A model generated the notes under the pieces. That model made no database searches. It had not been told where the DNA came from and saw only the letters and a program-made list of their open reading frames with translations. Of a DNA stretch of 64,000 nucleotides, positions 18,503 to 26,787 are shown piece after piece. Each line of letters begins with the position of its first letter. The first letter of the stretch is position 1. A program made the translations under genes and the position numbers. The DNA comes from Niabella beijingensis (lineage in GTDB: Bacteria; Bacteroidota; Bacteroidia; Chitinophagales; Chitinophagaceae), in contig NZ_JAIQDI010000002.1 of the NCBI RefSeq assembly GCF_020034665.1, positions 310,001 to 374,000 on the forward strand, in the 5' to 3' direction.

Positions 18503-19369
18503 ATGACCGCTACACATCCCGTTAAAAAGTTCTTCTTTCTGTTTTTGTTCAGCTGGTGCTGGTTTTTCGCTTACTCCCAGCAAACGGATTCTGCCCGTTT
18601 TGTAACGGCCGCGTGGAAAAAGGAGCGCCTGGGCCCCGGTGTACGCCTGGTCACGCATCAGTTTGATAACAATGCCCTGTTTGCCTCTAATCAGTATATC
18701 TCCTATGCCATTATCAAAAATAAAAAAAGACGAAAGGGGTTTAATATCGCGGCAGAAGCAAAATTATTGAAACCCGTGCCCGTTTTTGGAGAAGAGACCG
18801 GTGCGCTGGTAGCGCTGAACGGAAATTTTTTCAATGTAAAAGAAGGCGGTTCGGTGGATTATGTAAAAGTCAACGGCCAGGTGATCAGTGAAAACCTTAC
18901 CGGTGCGGACGGAACGCTGAAGGTGCATCAGAAGGCGGCCGTTGCCGTGCAGGGGGGAAAGCTGGTGATACTGAAGGGCGATTCGCCCCGGTGGCCGGAT
19001 TCTATAGCAGCCGGATCCGTTCTGGCAAATGGCCCCCTGCTTTGCCTGGAGGGGGCATCGGTGCCGGTTGAAGCCAGCTCATTTTCAGAAACCCGGCACC
19101 CACGCACAGCGGTGGGAGTAACCGCCGGGGGACGGGTGATCCTTCTGGTAGCAGACGGCCGCAACACCAATGCGGCGGGTCTTCGTCTTGAGGAATTGCG
19201 TAAAATTATGCAATGGCTGGGGTGTGTGTCGGCGATCAACTTCGATGGCGGTGGTTCCTCCACCTTATGGACCCGGAAAAAAGGAGTGATCAATCATCCT
19301 TCAGACAACAAAAAATGGGATCACGAAGGGGTTCGGTCGGTAGCTAACGTGTTGTACTACAAACGATAA
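18503..19369 (+). CDS. Phosphodiester glycosidase-family (NAGPA-like) secreted protein
   Basis: The 288-residue protein has a signal peptide (hydrophobic residues 9-25, cleavage near AYS|QQ) and then the NAGPA-type (exopolysaccharide/phosphodiester glycosidase) domain. Family marks are ALNGNFFNVKEGGSVDYVK, HPRTAVGVTAGGRVILLVAD, GLRLEELRKIMQWLGC and the conserved INFDGGGSSTLW near the end. Relatives remove N-acetylglucosamine from phosphodiester-linked sugars; bacterial members probably act on cell-surface or exported glycans in the periplasm. The substrate is not known. It lies 179 bases before atpG, which has its own promoter. Confidence 0.9.
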   Translation: MTATHPVKKFFFLFLFSWCWFFAYSQQTDSARFVTAAWKKERLGPGVRLVTHQFDNNALFASNQYISYAIIKNKKRRKGFNIAAEAKLLKPVPVFGEETGALVALNGNFFNVKEGGSVDYVKVNGQVISENLTGADGTLKVHQKAAVAVQGGKLVILKGDSPRWPDSIAAGSVLANGPLLCLEGASVPVEASSFSETRHPRTAVGVTAGGRVILLVADGRNTNAAGLRLEELRKIMQWLGCVSAINFDGGGSSTLWTRKKGVINHPSDNKKWDHEGVRSVANVLYYKR

Positions 19370-19456
19370 AGATACGAAATAGTCGACTTATCCGACCTTT
19401 TTCCACAAAGGCCTTAATTTACTTGGTTCAGATATGGAAATCTGATAATTAGCGCG

Positions 19457-19464
19457 TACTTTTG
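19457..19464 (+). promoter_or_regulatory. -7 box upstream of atpG
   Basis: TACTTTTG is an exact match to the Bacteroidota -7 consensus TAnnTTTG. It lies about 85 bases before the atpG start and implies that atpG is transcribed separately from the glycosidase gene. The -33 element is weak. Confidence 0.6.
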
Positions 19465-19548
19465 CGCCTTAAAAATGGAGGGCAGCGTGCAGTCATCAGG
19501 ATATGAAATTTGCATGCGGAGTTCTTAAATTTCAAATCTTTAAATCAT

Positions 19549-20430
19549 ATGGCAGGTCAGTTAAAAGAGGTTCGGAATCGCATCAGTTCGGTACAAAGCA
19601 TGCAGCAGATCACGAAGGCTATGAAAATGGTGAGTGCTGCCAAATTCCGCCGGGCACAGGATGCCATCGTTCAAATGCGGCCTTATGCTCAGAAATTACA
19701 GGAAATGCTGAGCAATATTGTCAGCAATAACGATGGGGATACCGAGATCGCACTGGCTGCGGAACGGCCTGTTGAAAAGGTGTTGCTTATTGTGATCACG
19801 AGCGACCGCGGACTGGCCGGAGCCTTTAATGCCAATGTAGTAAAGCTGGCCAAAGCCCTGATCCGTGAAAAATACCAAAGCCAGTTTGAAAAAGGAAATA
19901 TAACGATCTGGAACCTGGGTAAAAAAGGATATGAAGCCCTGAGTAAGGCGGGGTACAAAACAGATGATACCTATAAGGATATTTTCCTCCGGCTTTCATT
20001 TGAAAATGTGCAGAAAATTGCCACGGAAGCAATGAAGGCCTTCGAAGAAAAACAGTTTGATGCGGTGGAGATTGTATACAGCCAGTTTAAAAATGCCGCC
20101 ACACAGCTGTTTACAGCAGAGCCCTTCCTGCCGATTCCCAAGGTGGAGAAGAAGGCGGGCACTACAAAAGCCGATTTTATTTTTGATCCCAATAAGGAAG
20201 AATTGATTGCTGAACTGATGCCCAAAATTTTGAACACCCAGCTGTTCAAAGCCGTACTGGATTCGAATGCATCGGAACACGGGGCGCGGATGACCTCCAT
20301 GGATAAGGCATCAGAAAATGCAAATGAAATGCTGCGTAACCTGAAACTTTCTTACAACAGGGCGCGGCAGGCTGCAATTACCACCGAATTGACGGAGATC
20401 GTGAGCGGTGCTGCGGCATTACAGGGATAA
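19549..20430 (+). CDS. atpG: ATP synthase F1 subunit gamma
   Basis: The start is taken at the ATG at 19549 (MAGQLKEVRNRISSVQ), the usual N terminus of the gamma subunit; an in-frame ATG 13 codons upstream would add an unlikely extension. The 293-residue product has the two long coiled-coil helices of the rotor shaft at its ends: SMQQITKAMKMVSAAKFRRA near residue 20 and NRARQAAITTELTEIVSGAA at the C terminus. The central domain contains LLIVITSDRGLAGAFNANV. Gamma links F1 catalysis to c-ring rotation. Unusually, neither atpA nor atpD is adjacent: a glycosidase gene lies before it and scpB after it, so the other subunits must be elsewhere. Confidence 0.98.
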   Translation: MAGQLKEVRNRISSVQSMQQITKAMKMVSAAKFRRAQDAIVQMRPYAQKLQEMLSNIVSNNDGDTEIALAAERPVEKVLLIVITSDRGLAGAFNANVVKLAKALIREKYQSQFEKGNITIWNLGKKGYEALSKAGYKTDDTYKDIFLRLSFENVQKIATEAMKAFEEKQFDAVEIVYSQFKNAATQLFTAEPFLPIPKVEKKAGTTKADFIFDPNKEELIAELMPKILNTQLFKAVLDSNASEHGARMTSMDKASENANEMLRNLKLSYNRARQAAITTELTEIVSGAAALQG

Positions 20431-20450
20431 AATATTTGTTCGGGGTTTCA

Positions 20451-20514
20451 GGTTTAAGGTTCAATGTTGTTTTGCCCTTAACTTTAAACCTTGAACGCTT
20501 AAACTTTGAACCTT
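20451..20514. repeat. Inverted and direct repeats just upstream of scpB
   Basis: AAGGTTCAA at 20456-20464 is the exact reverse complement of TTGAACCTT at 20506-20514, and GGTTTAAGGTTCAA also nearly pairs with TTGAACGCTTAAAC at 20491-20504. TTAAACCTTGAAC and TTAAACTTTGAACC are direct near-copies. The last arm ends four bases before the scpB start codon, so the hairpin would cover the ribosome-binding region. Confidence 0.6.
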
Positions 20515-20518
20515 CATC

Positions 20519-21391
20519 ATGGACATCACCGGATTGATCCCACATATTGAAGCATTAATCTTTGCAAGTGATAAGCCACTGACCCCGCTGGAATTGACGG
20601 ACCTGCTGAATAATGCCTTTGGGTTTATGGAGGATAAGATCACGCTGGACCAGGTAGAAGCGGCTATCAGCGGTATCATTGAAAAATATGATGCAGAGTT
20701 TTATCCGTTTGAAGTGCGCGAAAGCGGCGGTGGCTGGCAGTTCCTTACCAAAAAGGATTATCACAAGACCGTTGCCCAGATCAATGGGGATAAATTTATG
20801 AAACGGCTGTCGCCTGCCGCACTGGAAACCTTATCGATCATTGCATACAAACAACCGGTTACCAAAGGCGAGATCGAAGCCATCCGCGGCGTGAGTGCAG
20901 ATTATGCCATTCAGAAATTACTGGAAAAAGAACTGGTCATCATCAGCGGACGCAATGAAAAACTGCCGGGTCACCCGCTGGTATACTCCACATCAAAAAC
21001 ATTTATGGATTATTTTGGGATCAATTCAGCTGATGAGTTGCCCAGGATAAAAGAGGTACTGGCGGAACAGGAGATCCTTCCCACACCGGTGGATGAAGAG
21101 GGGAATGCAGTAGTTCCGGAAACACCGGCGGATGAAACAGATCCGCTGCTGGCCGTAGCTGAAAACGGCGAACTGATCGAAACCGCTGAAACCGGGGAGG
21201 AAGCGGAAGAAACGGAGGATGTAGCTATGGCAGAAGAGACGCCCGCTGCCGGAGCAGAAGAGGAGGAAGTGCATGCTGATGAGGAAGCGCCAAAAGAGGA
21301 CGAAGCAGCCGAAATGGATCCGGATGGGGATAATGAGGAAGATGCGCAGGATGAAACGGAGGACGACTCAAAGAAGCCGGAAGAAGAATAG
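20519..21391 (+). CDS. scpB: Segregation and condensation protein B with a long acidic tail
   Basis: The first 185 or so residues are ScpB: two winged-helix domains, with HIEALIFASDKPLTPLELTD at the start and the strongly conserved LSPAALETLSIIAYKQPVTK followed by GEIEAIRGVSADYAIQKLL. ScpB works with ScpA and SMC to organise and segregate the chromosome. From about residue 190 to 290 the protein changes to a low-complexity tail of glutamate, aspartate, alanine and proline, which is longer than in most ScpB proteins and is probably disordered. scpA is not adjacent. The gene ends at the terminator at 21419-21442. Confidence 0.96.
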   Translation: MDITGLIPHIEALIFASDKPLTPLELTDLLNNAFGFMEDKITLDQVEAAISGIIEKYDAEFYPFEVRESGGGWQFLTKKDYHKTVAQINGDKFMKRLSPAALETLSIIAYKQPVTKGEIEAIRGVSADYAIQKLLEKELVIISGRNEKLPGHPLVYSTSKTFMDYFGINSADELPRIKEVLAEQEILPTPVDEEGNAVVPETPADETDPLLAVAENGELIETAETGEEAEETEDVAMAEETPAAGAEEEEVHADEEAPKEDEAAEMDPDGDNEEDAQDETEDDSKKPEEE

Positions 21392-21418
21392 CTGCTGCCC
21401 GACATATTATTTTTATGT

Positions 21419-21442
21419 AGCAGTAATTTTACTGCTTTTTTT
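21419..21442 (+). terminator. Intrinsic terminator of scpB
   Basis: AGCAGTA at 21419-21425 pairs with TACTGCT at 21430-21436 around an ATTT loop, followed by a run of seven T. It lies 28 bases after the scpB stop codon and 13 bases before the lysA start. Confidence 0.85.
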
Positions 21443-21454
21443 GTAAATACTATT

Positions 21455-22669
21455 ATGAGCGAACAATTAACAAACGAACAACTGATTCAGATTGCGAATG
21501 AATTCGGAACCCCCGTATATGTATACAACGCTGATAAGATCGAAACGCAATACCAGCGGTTAAGTAATGCGTTTGGCGCGGAACGGGTAAAGATATTCTA
21601 TGCGGCAAAAGCATTGACGAATCTGAGCGTGCTTCGTTTTATTCACCATCTCGGTGCCAATGTAGACTGCAGTTCCATCAACGAAGTAAAACTGGCGCTA
21701 CGGGCGGGTTTTGAGCCATCAAGAGTGCTGTATACCAGCAACGGGATCCATTTTACAGAAATTGAGGAGGCCCTGAAGCTGGGTGTTTTTGTGAATATCG
21801 ACAGTCTTTCCAATCTTAAAAAGCTGGGAGAAAAATATGGAAATCAATACCCGGTAGGAGTGCGGCTGCGCCCGAACATCATGGCCGGGGGAAACCTGAA
21901 AATATCAACCGGTCACGACCGGAGCAAGTTTGGCATTCCTGTGGAACAGCTGCCGCAGTTAATGGATATTGTAAAGAGCAGTAATATTGTGATCCACAAC
22001 CTGCATATTCATACCGGAAGTGATATTAAAGATGCGGATGTATTTATAAAAGGGATCGATGTATTGTTTGACATTATCCCTCATTTTCCTGATCTGAAAT
22101 CGATCGACCTGGGAGGCGGCTTTAAAGTGGGCTATAAGGAAGATGATCCGGTGATCAATATAGAAGAACTTTCTCAAAAAGTGCTGGCGGCATTTGATGC
22201 ACATGAGGCGGCGCGCCACCTGGAGATATGGTTCGAACCTGGTAAGTTTATCGTGAGCGAGTCGGGCTGCCTGATCACTTCGGTAAACCTGCTTAAAGAA
22301 ACGGCTGCCACCACTTTTGTAAACATCAACAGCGGATTCAATCACCTGATCCGTCCTATGTTCTATGATGCGTACCACCGGATCGAGAACATTACCAATC
22401 CGGAAGGGGCGGTTAATACCTATTCGGTAGTGGGTAATATTTGTGAAACCGATACGTTTGCCTGGGATCGTCCGTTGCCGGAAGTAAGAGAGGGAGACTT
22501 GCTGGTATTTTACAATGCCGGTGCCTACGGCTATGAAATGGCCTCCACATTCAATTCACGGTTCCGGCCCGCCGAAGTGATCGTGCGGAACGGAAAGGCA
22601 CAGCTGATCCGCAAAAGAGATGTCTTCGAGGATCTGATCCGCAATCAGGTGGAAGTGGATCTGAAATAA
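21455..22669 (+). CDS. lysA: Diaminopimelate decarboxylase
   Basis: The 404-residue enzyme decarboxylates meso-diaminopimelate to L-lysine, the last step of lysine synthesis. It is a fold-type III PLP enzyme: K52 in FYAAKALTN is the PLP lysine, and NLHIHTGSDI, DLGGGFKVGY (phosphate-binding glycine loop), WFEPGKFIVSESG, GNICETDTFAWDR (the catalytic cysteine segment) and NAGAYGYEMAS are all present. The length matches the family. A terminator lies just upstream, so lysA must have its own promoter close to or within that structure, or rely on read-through. Confidence 0.97.
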   Translation: MSEQLTNEQLIQIANEFGTPVYVYNADKIETQYQRLSNAFGAERVKIFYAAKALTNLSVLRFIHHLGANVDCSSINEVKLALRAGFEPSRVLYTSNGIHFTEIEEALKLGVFVNIDSLSNLKKLGEKYGNQYPVGVRLRPNIMAGGNLKISTGHDRSKFGIPVEQLPQLMDIVKSSNIVIHNLHIHTGSDIKDADVFIKGIDVLFDIIPHFPDLKSIDLGGGFKVGYKEDDPVINIEELSQKVLAAFDAHEAARHLEIWFEPGKFIVSESGCLITSVNLLKETAATTFVNINSGFNHLIRPMFYDAYHRIENITNPEGAVNTYSVVGNICETDTFAWDRPLPEVREGDLLVFYNAGAYGYEMASTFNSRFRPAEVIVRNGKAQLIRKRDVFEDLIRNQVEVDLK

Positions 22670-22731
22670 ACAATGCCGGTGACTATGGAAACCCGAAGAA
22701 AAGCGGTCTTTAATAGGAATAAAGATGCTTT

Positions 22732-23568
22732 ATGAACTATTCGGGCTTTTTGTTATTATGGCTGCTGGTTGTCGGTTCCTGTAATGAAAATTCTTTTGCC
22801 GGTAATAACGACGGGAAAGGGAATGACCCAGATCCTGTAAAAATACAGCCACCTTCTTATTCCGGTGCTGCCAAAACCATTCATGTATTCGTCGCATTGT
22901 GCGATAATCAATACCAGGGAATTGTACCCGTACCTGCACGGATCGGCAACGGGCAGGATCCCGATAATAACCTGTACTGGGGAACCAGCTATGGTATACG
23001 TACCTATTTCAAAAAGAGCAGGGAATGGAAGTTCTTATACAAAGAAAAAAGGGAAGGTTTTGTGCTGGAACGTGTTGTTTTTAAACATGTAAATAAAAAC
23101 TATTACCTGGTTGCTGATGCTTATGACGGTCGGTTTATAAAAAATGCTACGGTCGATTTTTTTAAAAGCAGCAGCGGACAGATAAAAGATACCTTAGAGG
23201 TGGATCATACCGTCATCGGGTTATATGGAAATGCAAAACTGATTGCTTATATAGGACATGACGGACTGATGGATTTTAAGCTGGATGAGGCGTTCAGGCG
23301 TACGGACCGGGAACAGCGGGATTGTATTGTACTGGCCTGTTACAGCAGGAATTATTTTAAGCCTCATTTAAAACCGACCGGAACCAATCCCTTACTCTGG
23401 ACAACCGGACTAATGGCGCCGGAAGCATATACACTGCATGATGCGCTGAGCGGGTACATTCAAAATGAACCTGCCGAAAAAATAAGAGTTCACGCAGCCA
23501 GGGCATACAGTCATTATCAGAAATGCTCCGAAAAAGCGGCCAGGAACCTGCTTGTAAGCGGGTGGTAG
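22732..23568 (+). CDS. Lipoprotein of unknown function with a possible caspase-like His/Cys pair
   Basis: A 278-residue protein with a lipoprotein signal peptide (hydrophobic residues 5-15, lipobox VGSC, cysteine 17). I do not recognise the family. The body shows HVFVALCDNQYQGIVPVP near residue 51, YWGTSYGIRTYFKKS, then LIAYIGHDGLMDF (H176) followed 27 residues later by DCIVLACYSRNYF (C203), and TTGLMAPEAYTLHDAL. The spacing and setting of a GH-G histidine and a strand-ending cysteine resemble clan CD (caspase-like) proteases; this is inference. It lies 62 bases after lysA on the same strand and may be co-transcribed, but there is no functional link. Confidence 0.8.
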   Translation: MNYSGFLLLWLLVVGSCNENSFAGNNDGKGNDPDPVKIQPPSYSGAAKTIHVFVALCDNQYQGIVPVPARIGNGQDPDNNLYWGTSYGIRTYFKKSREWKFLYKEKREGFVLERVVFKHVNKNYYLVADAYDGRFIKNATVDFFKSSSGQIKDTLEVDHTVIGLYGNAKLIAYIGHDGLMDFKLDEAFRRTDREQRDCIVLACYSRNYFKPHLKPTGTNPLLWTTGLMAPEAYTLHDALSGYIQNEPAEKIRVHAARAYSHYQKCSEKAARNLLVSGW

Positions 23569-23618
23569 GCGGTTGCTGCCAGAACAATTTTATGCCGCCC
23601 GGCTGCTTTGGAGGCTTG

Positions 23619-23646
23619 AAACCATTAAGTCATTAAGGGCCATTGA
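23619..23646. repeat. 28-bp direct repeat, copy 1
   Basis: The 28 bases beginning AAACCATTAAGTCATTAAGG and ending GGCCATTGA occur again, unchanged, 296 bases downstream. Inside the unit CATTAAG is itself repeated. Confidence 0.85.
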
Positions 23647-23914
23647 AGATACCACTAAGGCGGTAGAACCCCCAAAACATAAAGCATTTATATAGGTCCT
23701 TATGGTTCCGGGAATCTCGTCGACTTCGCGACGGCAATGCCACAAATACACCAAGGCACAAAGAGCCACAAAGGGATTAAACCGTTTCCAACAACTTTGT
23801 GTATCCTGGATTCCTGGCATCCTGGTGGTGGGATAAATGGGGTTACGAAGCCGAGAAGCCGCAAAGAAAACGAAGGATGATTTTATATTGATTGGAACTT
23901 GGGGCCGGCCCTTA

Positions 23915-23942
23915 AAACCATTAAGTCATTAAGGGCCATTGA
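23915..23942. repeat. 28-bp direct repeat, copy 2
   Basis: Exact second copy of the unit at 23619-23646, in the same orientation. The bases on both sides differ from those of copy 1 (preceding GGCTTG versus CCCTTA), so the repeat boundary is sharp. Confidence 0.85.
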
Positions 23943-24159
23943 GCATTTTGGAGACCTCGTGCAGGTTTGAGCCCTGATGTTTTGTAGAGGGAATGTTACA
24001 ATTATGCGAAGCCAAAACAGTATGAAAAGGTTGGACCGAACCGGAAATCCTGGTGCTTCTTAATGCCTTGGCGTCTTGGTGGCGGAGATACCACAAATGT
24101 AATATTAAATCGTGCAGGCCGCAGATCCGGGCACTCCAGGCCCCTGTTGCGGTCAAGCC

Positions 24160-25257
24160 TTATACATTGAACCGGAAGTGCATAATGTCGCCATCCTTTA
24201 CCAGGTATTCCTTCCCTTCGATGCGCAGCTTGCCGGCTTCGCGTGCACTGGCTTCGGATTTATACTGTACAAAATCACTATAGGCGATCACCTCTGCTTT
24301 GATAAAGCCTTTTTCAAAATCGGTATGGATCACACCGGCACATTGTGGCGCTTTCCAGCCGTTGTGGAAGGTCCAGGCGCGTACTTCCTGAACCCCTGCT
24401 GTGAAGTAGGTGTTTAATCCCAATAGTTTATAGGCAGAACGGATCAGCCGGTCCAGCGCCGGTTCCGTCATTTTGTATTCTTCCATAAACAGCGCTTTAT
24501 CATCCGGGTCTTCCATTTCTGATATCTGTGCCTCAATGGAGTTGTTCATGATGATCATTTCTGCATTCTCGCTTTTAATGGCTTCTTTCAGTGCTTCGGA
24601 GAACTGATTGCCGGTATGCATGGACGGCTCATCCACATTTGCTACGTACAGAACCGGTTTATCGGTAAGCAGGAAAAGATCGGCGATCGCTTCTTTTTCC
24701 TCTTTGCTCAGGTCTAAAGAGCGAATGCTTTTTCCCTGCTCCAGGTGCTGTTTGCAGCGCTGCAGAATTTCTACTTCCGTTTTGATCTTGGGATCTGTTT
24801 TGGCCTGCTTTTCTTTTTTCTGTACCTGTTTCTCCACACTGTCCAGGTCCTTCAGCTGCAGTTCCGTATCAATGATCTCTTTATCACCTACAGGGTTGAT
24901 CGCACCTTCATCACGCAGGATGTTCTCATCTTCAAAACAGCGGATCACGTGGATGATGGCATCCACTTCGCGGATATTGGCCAGGAATTTGTTGCCCAGT
25001 CCTTCTCCCTTACTGGCACCACGCACCAGGCCGGCAATGTCCACGATCTCGATCTGTGTGGGTACCACGCGTTCGGGCTGTACAAGTGTGGTAAGAACGG
25101 TAAGCCGCTCATCGGGTACATTTACCAGTCCCACGTTGGGTTCTATGGTACAAAAACGGTAGTTGCTTGCCTGCGCTTTTGCGCTGTTGCTTACTGCGTT
25201 GAATAAGGTCGATTTTCCTACATTGGGTAATCCTACGATGCCTGCCTGTAATGCCAT
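24160..25257 (-). CDS. ychF: Redox-regulated ATPase YchF (Obg-family P-loop protein)
   Basis: The 365-residue length and sequence match YchF. The P loop GLPNVGKSTLFNAVS is near residue 8, followed by IEIVDIAGLVRGASKGEGLG (switch region), the coiled-coil insert (LQLKDLDSVEKQVQKKEKQ), YVANVDEP in place of the usual NKxD guanine-specificity motif, and a C-terminal TGS domain (RAWTFHNGWKAPQCAGVIH). YchF binds ATP rather than GTP and associates with ribosomes in translation and oxidative stress control. It reads away from the heptamer repeat array, which lies 33 bases upstream of its start codon. Confidence 0.97.
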   Translation of the reverse strand: MALQAGIVGLPNVGKSTLFNAVSNSAKAQASNYRFCTIEPNVGLVNVPDERLTVLTTLVQPERVVPTQIEIVDIAGLVRGASKGEGLGNKFLANIREVDAIIHVIRCFEDENILRDEGAINPVGDKEIIDTELQLKDLDSVEKQVQKKEKQAKTDPKIKTEVEILQRCKQHLEQGKSIRSLDLSKEEKEAIADLFLLTDKPVLYVANVDEPSMHTGNQFSEALKEAIKSENAEMIIMNNSIEAQISEMEDPDDKALFMEEYKMTEPALDRLIRSAYKLLGLNTYFTAGVQEVRAWTFHNGWKAPQCAGVIHTDFEKGFIKAEVIAYSDFVQYKSEASAREAGKLRIEGKEYLVKDGDIMHFRFNV

Positions 25258-25290
25258 TATGTGATAAATTACAAATACTAAATTCTAAAT

Positions 25291-25395
25291 CTCAAATCTC
25301 AAATCTCAAATCTCAAATCTCAAATCTCAAATCTCAAATCTCAAATCTCAAATCTCAAATCTCAAATCTCAAATCTCAAATCTCAAATCTCAAAT
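25291..25395. repeat. Tandem array of 15 perfect 7-bp units
   Basis: CTCAAAT is repeated 15 times without a mismatch, preceded by one degenerate unit (CTAAAT at 25285-25290). On the minus strand the unit reads ATTTGAG. The array lies between the divergent starts of ychF (25257) and the SpmA/SpmB-like gene (25489), so it is in the 5' region of ychF. The perfect copies indicate recent expansion by slippage. Confidence 0.97.
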
Positions 25396-25488
25396 CCTGA
25401 TTTTCCGGCCGCAAAGGTACAAATTATCCAGCGCAATTCTCAAATAAAGCCTAACTTCCCGCTTTGGACATAAATTCTTGATTTCACT

Positions 25489-26760
25489 ATGGCATTGAGC
25501 AGGATCTGGTCGGCATTTATCATTGTAGCCATTCTGGTGGCAGCGTTCAAATGCTTTTTTCTGGGAGAAACACAGCTTTTCAGCTATATGATCAGCGGCA
25601 AGGCCAGCGACCCGGCCAATCCTTTAAAACTGGACGGAGTTATCGAGACCTGCTGGGTAGCCGTAGAGATCTGTCTGAAGCTCATCGGGGTGCTTTGCCT
25701 TTTCATGGGTTTTATGAGTATTGCAGAGAAAGCAGGAGGCATCCGCTTTTTATCGAAGATCATTGGCCCCTTTTTTTCTAAAATATTTCCGGATGTGCCA
25801 AAGGATCACCCGGCTATGGGACATATGGTGATGAATTTCTCCGCCAATTTTCTTGGGCTGGACAATGCCGCAACACCCTTCGGACTAAAGGCGATGGAAA
25901 GCCTTCAGGAGCTCAATCCCAATAAGGATGTAGCTTCCAATGCGCAGATCATGTTCCTTTGCCTGCATGCGGCAGGGTTTAACCTGATCCCCGTAAGTGT
26001 GATCGCCATCCGGGCCGCTCAGAATGCATCCGATCCTACGGATGTATTCATCCCCTGTATGATCGTCACTTTTGTGGGCACACTGGTGGCGCTCATTATC
26101 GTATCGCTCCGGCAAAAGGTCAACCTGTTCCAGCCGGTCATCCTGGTATGGCTGCTGGGGATCTCCGCTGTGGTGGTGGCGCTTGTACTCTATGTATCCT
26201 CGCTGAATGCCACTTCCATTCAATCCTTTTCGGGTATGCTGAGCAGCGGACTGATACTGCTGGTATTTATCCTGATCATCCTAGGGGGCGTTTATAAAAA
26301 GATCGATGTGTTCAGTGCCTTTATCGATGGCGCCAGGGGCGGATTTGATACGGCGATCAGGATCATCCCCTATATACTGGGGGTGCTGGTGGCCGTAAGC
26401 ATGCTGCGTACCAGCGGTACTTTTGATATGGTGATCAACGGGATCAAGTATGTGTTTCATGCGATGGGTGCGGATACCCGGTTTGTGGATGCCCTGCCCA
26501 CGGCGCTGATCCGGCCGCTCAGCGGTGGTGCTGCGCGGGGAATGATGGTGAGCACCATGACAACCTTTGGTCCGGATTCCTTTGCCAGCAAGCTTTCCGG
26601 GGTTTTCCAGGGTGCGGCGGATACCACTTTTTATGTGGTGGCCGTTTATTTTGGCGCAGTAGGTATTAAAAATACCCGGTATTCCATCGGTACCATGCTG
26701 CTGGCGGATCTGGCCGGTGTACTGACGGCGATCGGTATCAGTTATTTATTCTTTACTTAA
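25489..26760 (+). CDS. Fused SpmA/SpmB-like nucleoside-recognition (Gate) membrane protein
   Basis: A 423-residue multispanning protein with two tandem Gate (nucleoside-recognition) domains, like the spore-maturation proteins SpmA and SpmB joined in one chain. The first half has VMNFSANFLGLDNAATPFG with KAMESLQELNP, the SpmA signature; the second has DGARGGFDTAIRIIPYILGV followed by RTSGTFDMVINGI and RPLSGGAARGMMVS, the SpmB signature. In Firmicutes these proteins affect spore core dehydration; in non-sporulating Bacteroidota the role is unknown and small-molecule transport is the general guess. It lies 27 bases before the MpaB-like gene on the same strand. Confidence 0.92.
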   Translation: MALSRIWSAFIIVAILVAAFKCFFLGETQLFSYMISGKASDPANPLKLDGVIETCWVAVEICLKLIGVLCLFMGFMSIAEKAGGIRFLSKIIGPFFSKIFPDVPKDHPAMGHMVMNFSANFLGLDNAATPFGLKAMESLQELNPNKDVASNAQIMFLCLHAAGFNLIPVSVIAIRAAQNASDPTDVFIPCMIVTFVGTLVALIIVSLRQKVNLFQPVILVWLLGISAVVVALVLYVSSLNATSIQSFSGMLSSGLILLVFILIILGGVYKKIDVFSAFIDGARGGFDTAIRIIPYILGVLVAVSMLRTSGTFDMVINGIKYVFHAMGADTRFVDALPTALIRPLSGGAARGMMVSTMTTFGPDSFASKLSGVFQGAADTTFYVVAVYFGAVGIKNTRYSIGTMLLADLAGVLTAIGISYLFFT

Positions 26761-26787
26761 ACTTCCCGTTTATAAACTTGTTAATAG

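Larger units (their letters stand above)
23569..24159. other. Non-coding region with intergenic repeats between two convergent genes
   Basis: About 590 bases with no supportable gene. It is a mosaic of repeat-like sequence: two exact 28-base copies (23619-23646 and 23915-23942), a stretch at about 23739-23775 with CCACAAATACACCAAGG and CACAAAGAGCCACAAAG, and CTTGGCGTCTTGGTGGC at about 24066-24082. The CACAAAG-rich stretch resembles, in inverted form, the end of the repeat region at about 46380-46430. No terminator hairpin is clear. Confidence 0.6.

Noticed and set aside
25291..25395. CRISPR array
   Set aside because: The 7-base units have no spacers and no cas genes are near; it is a simple tandem repeat.
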